Below, in pieces: positions 16,746-25,362 of a stretch of 50,996 bases of DNA. The notes below the pieces were generated by a model. It was not told the DNA's origin and ran no database searches. It saw nothing but the letters and a program-made list of their open reading frames with translations. Source of the DNA: Candidatus Firestonebacteria bacterium RIFOXYD2_FULL_39_29 (GTDB taxonomy: Bacteria > Oederibacteriota > D2-FULL-39-29); contig MFGV01000007.1 in NCBI GenBank assembly GCA_001778375.1, positions 1-50,996 on the forward strand, written 5' to 3'. Each line of letters starts with the position of its first letter. Position 1 is the first letter of the stretch. A program made the translations under genes and the position numbers.

Positions 16746-18014
16746 TTAAGCGTGGAACGTTGTCCCGCTGATCTCATGCCCTCTTTTAGAATCTATCGGT
16801 CTCAAGGATACAGCTTTACCGGAAAACAACTTGGCAATTCCGATATTATCTTCTTTGAATACGTTTTTGCATAAATTACACTTCTTGCAGCTGCTTTCTC
16901 CTTTTTCAGGTTCGGTGTATGCGCTGATCAAACCTTCGTAATTTCTGATAATTATCTTTTTGTCTGACCTTGAGATCATATATTCAGGCATTAACGGAAC
17001 TTTCCCGCCGCCTGCAGGCGCGTCAATTACAAAGGTCGGCACTGCCAAACCGCTGGTATAGCCTCTTAATCTTTCCATCAGTTCAATACCCTTTCCTATT
17101 GAAGTCCTGAAATGTTCAATACCTACCGAAAGATCGCACTGGTAGAGATAATACGGCCTGACCCGTATCTTCAAGAGATCATGAACCAGTCTTTTCATTA
17201 TATGCGGGCAATCATTAATACCCTTGAGCAAAACAGACTGATTATTTAACGGTATTCCCTCCCTTGATAAAATATCGCAGGCTTCCGCAGCTTCCTTTGT
17301 AACTTCACTCGGATGGTTGAAATGCACATTAACCCATAAAGGATGATACTTCTGAAGCATATTGGCAAGTTTTTTTGTAATTCTCATGGGCAACACTACC
17401 GGCATTCTGGTTCCGATTCTTATTATCTCAACATGTTTTATTGCTCTTATCTTTTTAATTACACCCTCTAAAACATCGTCTTCCAGCGTTAACGGATCGC
17501 CTCCGGTTATCACAACATCTCTGACTGTTTTTGTTTTTCTGATGTATTCAATGCATTTATCTATCTGCGCGTCCGATATTCTTTTATCTGTGATTCCGAC
17601 GGCTCTTCTTCTGGTGCAGTGCCTGCAATACATACTGCACTGATCCGTAATCATAAAAATCAACCTATCTGGATATCTATGCGTAATTCCATAAACAGGA
17701 GAGTCCGTATCTTCATGCAAAGGATCATGCATATCACTCTCCGCTGTCTTTGTTTCCAATATGGTAGGAACAGATTGCATCCTTACCGGACATTTTTTAT
17801 CATTTTGATCCATTAATGAAGCGTAATAGGGAGAGATAGCCATTTTAAACTTTGCCAGGCACATATTTATCTCTGCTTTGTCCTGCTTGCTTAACTTTAT
17901 TACTTCTTCCAGCTGTTTAACATCAGTTATTCTGTTACGTATCTGCCAGTGCCAGTCATTCCAATCTTTTTCCGGCACATTTTTCCATAATTTAACCTTA
18001 GAAAATTTCTGCAT
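16746..18014 (-). CDS. kamA: L-lysine 2,3-aminomutase (radical SAM, PLP)
   Basis: This 422-residue enzyme interconverts L-lysine and beta-lysine. The radical-SAM cluster Cys are at 126, 130 and 133 (CSMYCRHC). The PLP lysine lies in DAPAGGGKVP, and the Asp of that motif matches the substrate-reading Asp of characterised lysine aminomutases. A C-terminal CKKCNLC cluster is also present. The open frame runs 36 codons further up, but GGAGGG fits the ATG at 18014 and MQKFSKVKLW is a normal start. Glutamate 2,3-aminomutase is the main alternative; the kamD, kamE and kdd neighbours argue for lysine. Confidence 0.95.
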   Translation of the reverse strand: MQKFSKVKLWKNVPEKDWNDWHWQIRNRITDVKQLEEVIKLSKQDKAEINMCLAKFKMAISPYYASLMDQNDKKCPVRMQSVPTILETKTAESDMHDPLHEDTDSPVYGITHRYPDRLIFMITDQCSMYCRHCTRRRAVGITDKRISDAQIDKCIEYIRKTKTVRDVVITGGDPLTLEDDVLEGVIKKIRAIKHVEIIRIGTRMPVVLPMRITKKLANMLQKYHPLWVNVHFNHPSEVTKEAAEACDILSREGIPLNNQSVLLKGINDCPHIMKRLVHDLLKIRVRPYYLYQCDLSVGIEHFRTSIGKGIELMERLRGYTSGLAVPTFVIDAPAGGGKVPLMPEYMISRSDKKIIIRNYEGLISAYTEPEKGESSCKKCNLCKNVFKEDNIGIAKLFSGKAVSLRPIDSKRGHEISGTTFHA

Positions 18015-18049
18015 AAAATCCTCCCTCCTCGTAAAACGATTCCACCGAT

Positions 18050-18187
18050 TACAACGCTTCCGGATTCCACTGATACAGGCAAAATAACTGCTTACAAAAG
18101 TCTCACAATGCCTTGGCACCACTTTACATAGCGGAGCTTTTCCCGCTTACCATAAATTGTCAATCGTAAATCGTCAATTGTAAATTT
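18050..18187. repeat. Degenerate repeat words upstream of kamA
   Basis: CCGGATTCCACTGATACA (about 18059-18076) recurs at about 35470-35487 in the ftsA-ftsZ spacer, and a diverged form is near 19740. Further along, GTCAATCGTAAAT (18159-18171) is repeated as GTCAATTGTAAAT (18173-18185), a direct repeat with one mismatch and a one-base gap. The region lies between the aminotransferase stop and the kamA start. It holds no gene. Confidence 0.55.
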
Positions 18188-18190
18188 CTT

Positions 18191-19570
18191 TCACTTTTCG
18201 TTTAACGTCTCTTCCAGCGCTTCCTTAAATATAGATATACCTTCCCTTAAAGCGGCTTCCTCTATAATTAAAGGCGGGTTCATTTTGATAGTAGCTCCTC
18301 CGGTACCCAGAGGTGCGTAAAGCATAAGACCTTTTTCTATGCATTTTTTTACGATCTTAAAAGCGATAGTCCCATCCGGTTCATTTTCCGTACCGGCTTT
18401 TCTAAACAGCACGCCGACAAGAAGCCCTTTGCCGTTAACAGCACCGATAATATCACTATGCTGATCTTTTATTTTATTCAACTCTGCGTGCAGTATCAAC
18501 CCGAGCTTTGCCGAGCGCTCCACGAGTTTTTCATTTTGAATTAACTCAAGACTTTTTACGGCAGTCCTGGAAACCAGAGGATTGCCGCTGTGAGTAGAGG
18601 TCATTTCGCCGGGACCGTAAATGTCCATGATCTTTGTCGGTCCGAGTACCGCAGATATCGGAAGCCCTCCTGAAAGCCCTTTACCGCAACAGATAATATC
18701 AGGAGTAATTCCGTAATGTTCTATGGAGAACAGCTTACCCGTCCTGCCAAATCCTGCCTGGACTTCGTCGTCTATAAATATTATTTTATTCTTCTTGCAC
18801 CATGCGCGGACGCCTTTTATATATTCTTTGTCTGCAAAAGCTGCAATCCCGCCCTGATAGGATTCCATTAAAAAGCCCGCTATCATATTCGGCTTTATCT
18901 TTTTTGCCTTTAAAGCCTTCTTAAAATACTCAAAACTTGTGTTTTTATTAAAATACCCGTCCGGATAAGGTATCTGATAGAAAGACTTATCAATATTGAC
19001 GATCCACTCTTTTAACCCGGGAATACCCCCGGCCATCTGCGAGCCCAGTGTTCTACCGTGAAACGCGCTGCTGAAACCAAGTATCCCTATTTTTTTCTTT
19101 CCGCCGATCTTTTGCCCGTAAGTTCTGGCAAGTTTAATGGCGCATTCAACTGCTTCCGAACCGGTAGTTAATAAAAACGCTTTTTCGATGCCTTTCGGCG
19201 ACATGGAAACAAGTTTTTTAACAAGACGCGCTCTTTGAACATTAGGGAAACAATAGTTATGTATCAGGCCCTGCTTCACCTGCTTTAGAATCTCCTGTTT
19301 AACCTCTTCCCTTAAATGCCCGACGTTCGCAACCAGAACGCCTGAGGAAAAGTCTATCCATTTATTGCCATACTCATCCCATACATTAAAATTCCTGGCT
19401 TTATGCCAGACGATAGGCGGCTGTCCGCCCATAGCTCTCGGTTCATATTTCCTCAGGTCTTTGAGTACCTGAACGGATTTTGGATTCGGTATTGCCGTTT
19501 TTATCTCCCTATATTTTGTTTTGATCTTTTTCACTTTGTGAGGCTTGATGTCGTACGATAAATATGCCAT
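18191..19570 (-). CDS. Class III PLP-dependent aminotransferase in the lysine cluster
   Basis: This 459-residue enzyme has the fold type I, class III signature: TTGSEAVECAIK (135-146), FHGRTLG (170-176), the DDE box at 267-269 and PLP lysine K297 in CCGKGLSGG. Relatives include 4-aminobutyrate, beta-alanine, acetylornithine and lysine 6-aminotransferases. It lies between kamE and kamA. It could remove the remaining amine of a lysine-derived intermediate (5-amino-3-ketohexanoate, 3-aminobutyrate or its CoA ester); this is inference from position. The chosen ATG follows AAAGGAGACA; the upstream ATG at 19639 has no such site. Confidence 0.92.
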   Translation of the reverse strand: MAYLSYDIKPHKVKKIKTKYREIKTAIPNPKSVQVLKDLRKYEPRAMGGQPPIVWHKARNFNVWDEYGNKWIDFSSGVLVANVGHLREEVKQEILKQVKQGLIHNYCFPNVQRARLVKKLVSMSPKGIEKAFLLTTGSEAVECAIKLARTYGQKIGGKKKIGILGFSSAFHGRTLGSQMAGGIPGLKEWIVNIDKSFYQIPYPDGYFNKNTSFEYFKKALKAKKIKPNMIAGFLMESYQGGIAAFADKEYIKGVRAWCKKNKIIFIDDEVQAGFGRTGKLFSIEHYGITPDIICCGKGLSGGLPISAVLGPTKIMDIYGPGEMTSTHSGNPLVSRTAVKSLELIQNEKLVERSAKLGLILHAELNKIKDQHSDIIGAVNGKGLLVGVLFRKAGTENEPDGTIAFKIVKKCIEKGLMLYAPLGTGGATIKMNPPLIIEEAALREGISIFKEALEETLNEK

Positions 19571-19613
19571 ATTGTCTCCTTTCGAACTACCATAATTTAT
19601 TATACATGTTCGT

Positions 19614-19720
19614 CCGCCGATCTTTTTGGCGGATAGCATTCAACAATCACGATACCACTTCCGCCAGTTATATAAGGCGGATCTCTCGACGATCCGCCCT
19701 AAATAATTGGCGGATCTTTC
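19614..19720. repeat. Cluster of GGCGGATC hairpins
   Basis: Six ATCCGCC/GGCGGAT-type words are packed into about 100 bp between kamE and the aminotransferase. One pair makes a perfect 8-bp stem (GGCGGATC at 19676-19683, GATCCGCC at 19691-19698). Another makes a 5-bp stem (CCGCC at 19614-19618, GGCGG at 19628-19632). Related GGCGG(A/G)...CCGCC hairpins occur at 39667-39685, 39945-39962 and 42568-42582. They may act as RNA processing or stability elements in the operon. Confidence 0.6.
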
Positions 19721-19803
19721 GAAGAGATTACAAAACTATCTGATTCTACTGATAAATATTTTATTCCAACATTGTTCTTTTTTTTACATCACTTATATTT
19801 TTT

Positions 19804-20562
19804 TCAGCACTGCTTTCGTTTTGACTTTACTTTCCCCATTCTTGATAAAACTTTCTTAACCGCATAAGTAGCTACGTGCGAGGGTAAAGTTCCTTTTCCA
19901 AATCCCGCATCATAACCCAATTCTTTTGCGAATTTATTATTAATGGAAGGCCCGCCGACAATGACCAGGAACTTATCTCTCAGCTCTTCGGATTCTATCA
20001 TATCAATAAGTTTTGTAAGATTATGCAGGTGTATATTTTGCTGGGTCACTATCTGGGAAATAAGTATCACATCAGCGTTCACTTCTTTGGCCTTTCTGAT
20101 CAGTTCTTCGCACGGCACCTGCGCGCCCATATTGTAAACCTTAAATGCTGAATATCTTTCAAAACCGTAATCCCCGCTGAAACCTTTCATATTTAATATT
20201 GCATCAATACCGACAGTATGCGCATCTGATTCTATGCAGGCCCCGACGACTACGACTTTCCTTTTAATATTTTTCTTTACAAATTCATTAACTTCATCCA
20301 GTCCCATCCATTCCTCGACAACCTTAGTTACCTTTAATTTTGAAACGTCAACAGAATGGGTACATTTGCCGTAAACAATGACGAAAGTAAACCCTTCGCC
20401 GATATCTTTATGATAGACAGTGTGCGGGTCCGCCAAACCCATTTTTAAAGCAATGTTTTTAGCTGCTTCCTCCGCCAGATCAGCTTTCACGGGCAAAGTA
20501 AAACTAAGCTGTACCATCCCGTCATTTAACTTGTCGCCGTAAGGTTTTATCATTTTGCTCAT
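19804..20562 (-). CDS. kamE: Lysine/beta-lysine 5,6-aminomutase, beta subunit (B12-binding)
   Basis: This 252-residue subunit carries the adenosylcobalamin-binding Rossmann domain. It has DAHTVG with the cobalt-ligating His at residue 115 and, eleven residues on, Lys126 (NMKG), the position of the PLP-binding lysine in the characterised enzyme. A GG-containing B12-tail motif (VGGPSINNKF) follows. With KamD it converts beta-lysine to 3,5-diaminohexanoate. Its ATG overlaps the kamD stop by 4 nt (ATGA), which couples translation of the two subunits. Confidence 0.96.
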   Translation of the reverse strand: MSKMIKPYGDKLNDGMVQLSFTLPVKADLAEEAAKNIALKMGLADPHTVYHKDIGEGFTFVIVYGKCTHSVDVSKLKVTKVVEEWMGLDEVNEFVKKNIKRKVVVVGACIESDAHTVGIDAILNMKGFSGDYGFERYSAFKVYNMGAQVPCEELIRKAKEVNADVILISQIVTQQNIHLHNLTKLIDMIESEELRDKFLVIVGGPSINNKFAKELGYDAGFGKGTLPSHVATYAVKKVLSRMGKVKSKRKQC

Positions 20563-22100
20563 TTAAGTAAGCTCCATCTTTCTTCGAACGGATTAGTATA
20601 TTCTTTTGCCTTTGCTATAACACCTTCAAAGCCCTTGCCGCCTTTTCTCGGTCTTTTAATATCGGCAAAACATCCCTGTTCAAGCGCATTTAAAAGCCCT
20701 TCTTTTTTTATTTTACCGAGCATTTTTAAAGCTTTATCCAGAACTTCATTTGCTCTTTTTTGAATAAGTCCGTTTTTTCTGAAAGTAACTTCTGTTGACA
20801 TATCTTTTGCCGCGTTCATAACATATTTCGCGCTTTCAATGCTTAAATACCTGTCCTGTATGAACGGCGTGTGTATTCCTTCGGTCAAAATACCGAGAAG
20901 ATGAATGGACTGGTTAGTGGCAACTGATGCCAGGTTGAACATTGAATCAATAACATGAGCTTTAAATATATCCCCGGTAATATGTTTGGTCGGAGGCATA
21001 TATTTTATTGGTGACTCAGGGAATATCTCCCTCACCATCTGCGCCTGGGCAAGTTCCAGGAGAAAGCTATTTTTAATATCCGGATTTATTTCAAACGCAT
21101 GTCCGAGTCCCATCAATTTTTCCGGCATACCTGCATTTTTCGCAAGCCTTTCATTGATGAACTCTGAGGCCAATACGGTATGCGCCTGTTTTACCGCATC
21201 CGCAGTAGTCAAATAATTATCTTCTCCGGTGTTTATTATTATTCCCGCCTGCGTATTTATCATCCTGGAAAAATGCTGGTCGATAAACGTCCTGTACATA
21301 TTAATATCCCTGAAGATTATCCCGTACATCGAATCATTCAGCATCATGTCAAGGCGTTCCATCGCCCCCATCGCGGCTATTTCACACATACAAAGTCCCG
21401 AGCAATAATTTACAAGATAAATATACCGTCCGAGTTTTACGGATATCTCATCCAGAGCTTTTCTCATGATCCTGAAATTTTCCTGGGTCGCGTAAGTACC
21501 GCCAAATCCTGTTGTCGTTGCCCCGTAAGGCACATAATCCATAAGACTTTGAGCTGTTGACCTGATAACAGCAATACAGTTAGCCCCATTTAAAGCCGCC
21601 GACCTCGCCTGCTTTACGTCTTCATATATATTACCGGTAGCAACAATAAGGTAGAACCAGGGACCTTTTCCGGTTGGGTTTTTCGCCTGCAGTTTTGCCC
21701 TGTCTTTTCTTGCTTTTTCAACTCTTGAAATACCATATTCAGAAAGCCTATTTACTACCTGCTTGTTCCTTTTATCAGCTACATAAAGCGGTTTTACCTT
21801 TCCCAAAATAATCAAGCTTACTGTTTCTTTGAAGTTTTTCCTGTTTTGGATCATCGTTGACGCCATTACATTTGCAGCGCCGTACTGAAGAACTCCGGCT
21901 TCTTTGATTTTCTCTGCCAGTATGTTGGGATAAGGAAGACCCGATTTATCCACACCGTCAACCCCAAACAATCGGAGTATACTTCTTTCCACGGAAACAG
22001 TAGTATTTTTATCTATGATCTTTTGCAAATCGGCAGCGATTATTTTTGAGTAATTTCGGCAGGCTGCTATTTTGTTCCTATTTAAGTTTAGTTTGTTCAT
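20559..22100 (-). CDS. kamD: Lysine/beta-lysine 5,6-aminomutase, alpha subunit
   Basis: This 513-residue subunit is close to the usual family length. It shows the expected N-terminal block (LNRNKIAACRNYSKIIA), VSVERSILRLFGVDG near residue 55 and the central YGATTTGFGGTYATQENFRI segment of the TIM-barrel that holds substrate and PLP. It is the partner of KamE, directly downstream with a 4-nt overlap. The start follows AAAGGAACAAC. Confidence 0.96.
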   Translation of the reverse strand: MNKLNLNRNKIAACRNYSKIIAADLQKIIDKNTTVSVERSILRLFGVDGVDKSGLPYPNILAEKIKEAGVLQYGAANVMASTMIQNRKNFKETVSLIILGKVKPLYVADKRNKQVVNRLSEYGISRVEKARKDRAKLQAKNPTGKGPWFYLIVATGNIYEDVKQARSAALNGANCIAVIRSTAQSLMDYVPYGATTTGFGGTYATQENFRIMRKALDEISVKLGRYIYLVNYCSGLCMCEIAAMGAMERLDMMLNDSMYGIIFRDINMYRTFIDQHFSRMINTQAGIIINTGEDNYLTTADAVKQAHTVLASEFINERLAKNAGMPEKLMGLGHAFEINPDIKNSFLLELAQAQMVREIFPESPIKYMPPTKHITGDIFKAHVIDSMFNLASVATNQSIHLLGILTEGIHTPFIQDRYLSIESAKYVMNAAKDMSTEVTFRKNGLIQKRANEVLDKALKMLGKIKKEGLLNALEQGCFADIKRPRKGGKGFEGVIAKAKEYTNPFEERWSLLK

Positions 22101-22337
22101 GTTGTTCCTTTAAATAAAGAATGTTACGGGTTGAGCAAAGTCCAAATATCAAACCATAATCCTTTGCGAAATCCACCGAGGTGGATAGCGAGTTACGGGT
22201 TGAGAAAAAGTTCACAAAACATTGGCTGATTTCGCTTCCGCTCAACGTTCTTTCTTCCCTAGCCCCCAGTGCCCAGCACCTAGAACTATTTATTTTTTTG
22301 CCATTCCACCTTATAAACCTTACAAACTTTACAAACC
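22101..22337. repeat. Repeat-bearing spacer between kamB-like gene and kamD
   Basis: GTTACGGGTTGAG occurs at 22123-22135 and 22192-22204 as a direct repeat 69 bp apart. Between them is CCACCGAGGTGG, a short palindrome. Further on, CCCAGTGCCCAGCACCTAGA resembles the CCTAGAACCTAGCACCCAAC sequence in the murG-ftsW spacer (about 42630-42650). The segment ACAAACTTTACAAACCTTAT resembles the end of the 11901-12063 spacer. No gene is present, and the spacer sits inside an otherwise tightly packed operon. Confidence 0.55.
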
Positions 22338-23354
22338 TTATGAACCTTGTACTACATCATAAACGGGAATTTTTAAGCTATACTTCTTTATCGCCTTCAC
22401 AAACCTTTTCGGCTCATAACTTGTTCCCATCGGATTATATGGGTTGCAAGTTATTGCCACCAGGTTTATTTTATTTACCACTTTAAAAGAACCGCCGTTA
22501 TTTTTCCATTTTTCAAAAGCACTCCGGCTTACGTGTATCTTTGAAGCATCCAGAGCGATTAATTCTACAACCAGCTTTTTTTTGAGCAGGGCTTCCATTA
22601 TCAAATCCGTAATGGCGCCGCTTGTATAGATATAAGCCGGCCTGTCGAACAATCCTTTATTTATATTTTCAATATAGTTCAGTAAAGATTCAGGCAGCAC
22701 GTTTGCTTCTTTTCTTTTATTGAAACTGATAGTGCCGCAGTTATTTTTTCGCAGGATTTGTTTCTTAATTTTACCGTCGACAACCGGTAAGGTTAGCATG
22801 GTGATTTTAAGAAGCGTTTCCTTTATAATTTCACTTAGATCGCCTAACACCGCACCTGTTGCCAGAACGACCCCGCACTTCAATCTTGATGTTATTATCG
22901 CCGTTCTGTTTATTGAACCGTCTACAAAAACTCTCGCTGCTTTGTAATCCTTTCCGAGTAATTTAACGATCTCTATGGTCTCATTTACCGAAACAGGGCC
23001 CGACACTTCCACAAATCCCGGCATTAGAGCTTTTAATATCAGAACCCTGCCCATGCTTGTCGAATACCTCGTTTTCTTTAAAAGCTTCCAGGGCGCTTCG
23101 CACATTACCAGCGACTCTTCAGTTGTTACAAAGACCGAACCTGCCGGAACAAATATTCTTGGTTTTGCTTTCCCGGTAAAGACGTCAACACGCTCGCCGT
23201 CCCTTCCGGTGCTGATAACTCCGATACTTTTATAAATACTTTTTGCTTCTTCTATCAGTTTATTTAAGGTAGTTGTCTTTCCGGTGTTCTTAGCAAGACC
23301 AACAACGCTGATTACACTGTTACTTTTTAACTCTTTCTTAAATAAAACACGCAT
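22338..23354 (-). CDS. KamB-like P-loop protein, probable 5,6-aminomutase reactivase subunit
   Basis: This 338-residue protein has an N-terminal P-loop GLAKNTGKT (residues 19-27) and sits directly upstream of kamD. That is where lysine fermenters often carry KamB, one of two proteins thought to reactivate inactivated 5,6-aminomutase by exchanging damaged B12. The match to KamB is by P-loop, length and context, not by search, so no symbol is given. The usual partner KamC (a MutS-like ATPase) is absent from this window. The gene begins 3 bp after the gctB-like stop, so it is cotranscribed with the CoA-transferase genes. Confidence 0.65.
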   Translation of the reverse strand: MRVLFKKELKSNSVISVVGLAKNTGKTTTLNKLIEEAKSIYKSIGVISTGRDGERVDVFTGKAKPRIFVPAGSVFVTTEESLVMCEAPWKLLKKTRYSTSMGRVLILKALMPGFVEVSGPVSVNETIEIVKLLGKDYKAARVFVDGSINRTAIITSRLKCGVVLATGAVLGDLSEIIKETLLKITMLTLPVVDGKIKKQILRKNNCGTISFNKRKEANVLPESLLNYIENINKGLFDRPAYIYTSGAITDLIMEALLKKKLVVELIALDASKIHVSRSAFEKWKNNGGSFKVVNKINLVAITCNPYNPMGTSYEPKRFVKAIKKYSLKIPVYDVVQGS

Positions 23355-23357
23355 GAC

Positions 23358-24137
23358 CTAGGAAGCCGGCCTGTTAATAATAAATCCGCTGGGATCCACT
23401 TCTGTTCTTAATATTTTAAGCGCTTCAGCCGAAGGCGCGGGCGTTTCTTTGAGGTTACTGATGAACTGAATATCAAAACCCGTGTTATCCTTTACGTCTT
23501 TTTCGCTTATTCCGGGATGCAGGGATTCTACCCTCATAAGCTTCGTTTTCTCATCATAGCCCATAACTGCAAGGTTTGTAATGACTTTATAAGGCCCTGT
23601 GTGCGGCGGAAGTCCTGCTTCCTCCCTCGCGTTCGGGCCGGTCAAGAAGCCCGGAGTCGTGACAAAATCCATTTTTTCAACAAATCGCCTTTTATCCTGC
23701 GGGGTCATTACTATAGTTTTCCAGCATAAAGAACCCAGATCATTAGCACCGCCTGAGCCAGGAAATCTTACTTTTGGTTTATAATAATCACTACCGGCAA
23801 TTGTGGAGTTCAAATTACCGTATTTGTCTATCTGCGCTCCACCGAGGAAAGCGTAATCCACAAGACCTTTTTGGCAAGCCTCCATTATTTTGTCCATGGA
23901 AGTAGCCTGAAGTCCTTTGTAAAAAGTCCTTGAGTCCCCTACTGAGATAGGCATAGTCGGAAGCAATGGAGCAATACCGCCGGCTTCAAAAAGTACGACA
24001 AGTTTCGGCGCACTGGTTTTTTGCGCCAGCATTGCAGCCGCGCAAGGTGCTCCCGTACCGACGACCACAACCGCGCCGTCTTCCAGGAACTTTGCTGCCG
24101 AGCAGATCATTAGTTCAAGCGGATTATATTCAGCCAT
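23358..24137 (-). CDS. CoA-transferase subunit B (family I, GctB-like)
   Basis: This 259-residue subunit matches the glutaconate/3-oxoacid CoA-transferase beta family. The active-site Glu is most likely E51 in VVLFEAGGI, close to the position of the catalytic Glu in characterised GctB. A glycine-rich GSGGANDLG (about residue 127) follows. Its length favours GctB over the shorter AtoA. In a lysine cluster the expected job is activation of acetoacetate or another lysine-derived 3-oxoacid with CoA. It is 13 bp downstream of the A subunit. Confidence 0.88.
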   Translation of the reverse strand: MAEYNPLELMICSAAKFLEDGAVVVVGTGAPCAAAMLAQKTSAPKLVVLFEAGGIAPLLPTMPISVGDSRTFYKGLQATSMDKIMEACQKGLVDYAFLGGAQIDKYGNLNSTIAGSDYYKPKVRFPGSGGANDLGSLCWKTIVMTPQDKRRFVEKMDFVTTPGFLTGPNAREEAGLPPHTGPYKVITNLAVMGYDEKTKLMRVESLHPGISEKDVKDNTGFDIQFISNLKETPAPSAEALKILRTEVDPSGFIINRPAS

Positions 24138-24150
24138 ACCATACCTTTTA

Positions 24151-25134
24151 CTAGAACATTAAAAATTCTTTCTTTCTTAACTCCATAATACGTTCGATAC
24201 CGCCCTTTTTCTCAAGGTACTCATTAAAATTCTTACAGCTGTAAATATATTTATCAAGGAATTTTTCAAATTCTTTTTCATCTTTCTCCGCATCCATCCA
24301 TTCCTTGAGATGTTCCTCGTCGGAGAAATATTCATTCGGCATATTGCCCGGATAGCAGCCAAAAGGCACTTCGATAACTGCGTCAACATAAAGATAAAGC
24401 AGAAATGTTTTATGGGGTTCGCGCCGTATCTCCTCGTTGGAGATTATTTTTTCGGTGGTCAGGATAACTCTTTTTGAAGCCCTTGCGAGATCCTGGTCTG
24501 CAACAGAAATACCCTCTATCTGACAGTTACCGTAAACATCCGATCTGTGTACGTGAATTACACTGACATCAGGGGACAATGCAGGAACTGCCGCAAGTTT
24601 TTTCCCCGTAAATGGGCATTTAATCTCTTTTGCCGCACTGTACTTAAAAGTATCCGTTCCCATCATCGTCCTGGTGGGCAAGAACGGAAGCCCCATAGCA
24701 GCGGCTTTTAATCTCCAGGAAAGAACGGCATTCGTCCATTCCGTTACTTTAATATCTCCGGATTGGAAAGCCCTGCGTGCATTTGGCGATAAACCTCTGG
24801 CCTCCAGACCTACGATATAAGCCGCATCGCATCTGTTTATACATTTTCCGGCAATAAGGATCTGACAATCGTGAGTGGATGTATGCCCCGCAAAACCGAG
24901 ATTTTTCTTTCTCTGTCTTACTATTTCATGCAAAGCCGCAGAAGGAATCCTGTTGGTACCAAACCCGCCAATCCCCAGATAATCCCCGTCTTTAACATAT
25001 TTTGAAACAGCATCCTTTAAATCCATGACTTTACTGACCATTTTCTTATCTTTGGCTTTAAAAGTCTCCCGGAGCTTATCCGGATCCGGATTCAAAAACA
25101 ACTCGCCTATACCCTGCTTATACTCTTCAACCAT
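24151..25134 (-). CDS. CoA-transferase subunit A (family I, GctA-like)
   Basis: This 327-residue subunit pairs with the B subunit downstream. DGDYLGIGGFGTNRIPSAAL (residues 50-69) is the family's CoA-binding glycine-rich segment, and FPLT-like and SVIHVHRSDVYGNCQI segments follow. It is the first gene of the lysine operon. A TATAAT hexamer on the minus strand (25253-25248) lies about 115 nt upstream of the ATG and may be its -10 box, but I see no convincing -35. The true substrate cannot be read from sequence. Confidence 0.88.
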   Translation of the reverse strand: MVEEYKQGIGELFLNPDPDKLRETFKAKDKKMVSKVMDLKDAVSKYVKDGDYLGIGGFGTNRIPSAALHEIVRQRKKNLGFAGHTSTHDCQILIAGKCINRCDAAYIVGLEARGLSPNARRAFQSGDIKVTEWTNAVLSWRLKAAAMGLPFLPTRTMMGTDTFKYSAAKEIKCPFTGKKLAAVPALSPDVSVIHVHRSDVYGNCQIEGISVADQDLARASKRVILTTEKIISNEEIRREPHKTFLLYLYVDAVIEVPFGCYPGNMPNEYFSDEEHLKEWMDAEKDEKEFEKFLDKYIYSCKNFNEYLEKKGGIERIMELRKKEFLMF

Positions 25135-25327
25135 GTTCTCTCCAAAGTCGATTTTGCATAGTTTTGCTTATTAATGCAGTAATTTGCTCATTATTTTATC
25201 ATTTGCCTCGGTACTTTTCAAGATAATTTGGCACTTTGATGAACTATATTATATGGCTTACATAATTGGGTTGTATGTAAACAAGCGTGTTTTCTTGTGG
25301 AATTTGTTTAAACTTATCATTAAAACC

Positions 25328-25362
25328 GGGGACAGACACCGGTGAAGCCTGTTGTCAGTCCC
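25328..25362. repeat. REP-like element GGGGACAGACACC...GTCAGTCCC
   Basis: GGGACAGACA near 25329-25338 pairs with TGTCAGTCCC (25353-25362) with one mismatch. The word is related to the GGTCGCTGTCCC repeats beside secA and to the GACAGTGTC core at 182-206. It lies right after the original HEPN stop codon; because of the frameshift upstream it is now read through and adds the tail TGVCPRF. Confidence 0.6.

Noticed and set aside
16746-18014. Glutamate 2,3-aminomutase
   Set aside because: It shares the radical-SAM motifs, but the DAPAGGGKVP segment and the kamDE/kdd neighbours favour lysine as substrate.
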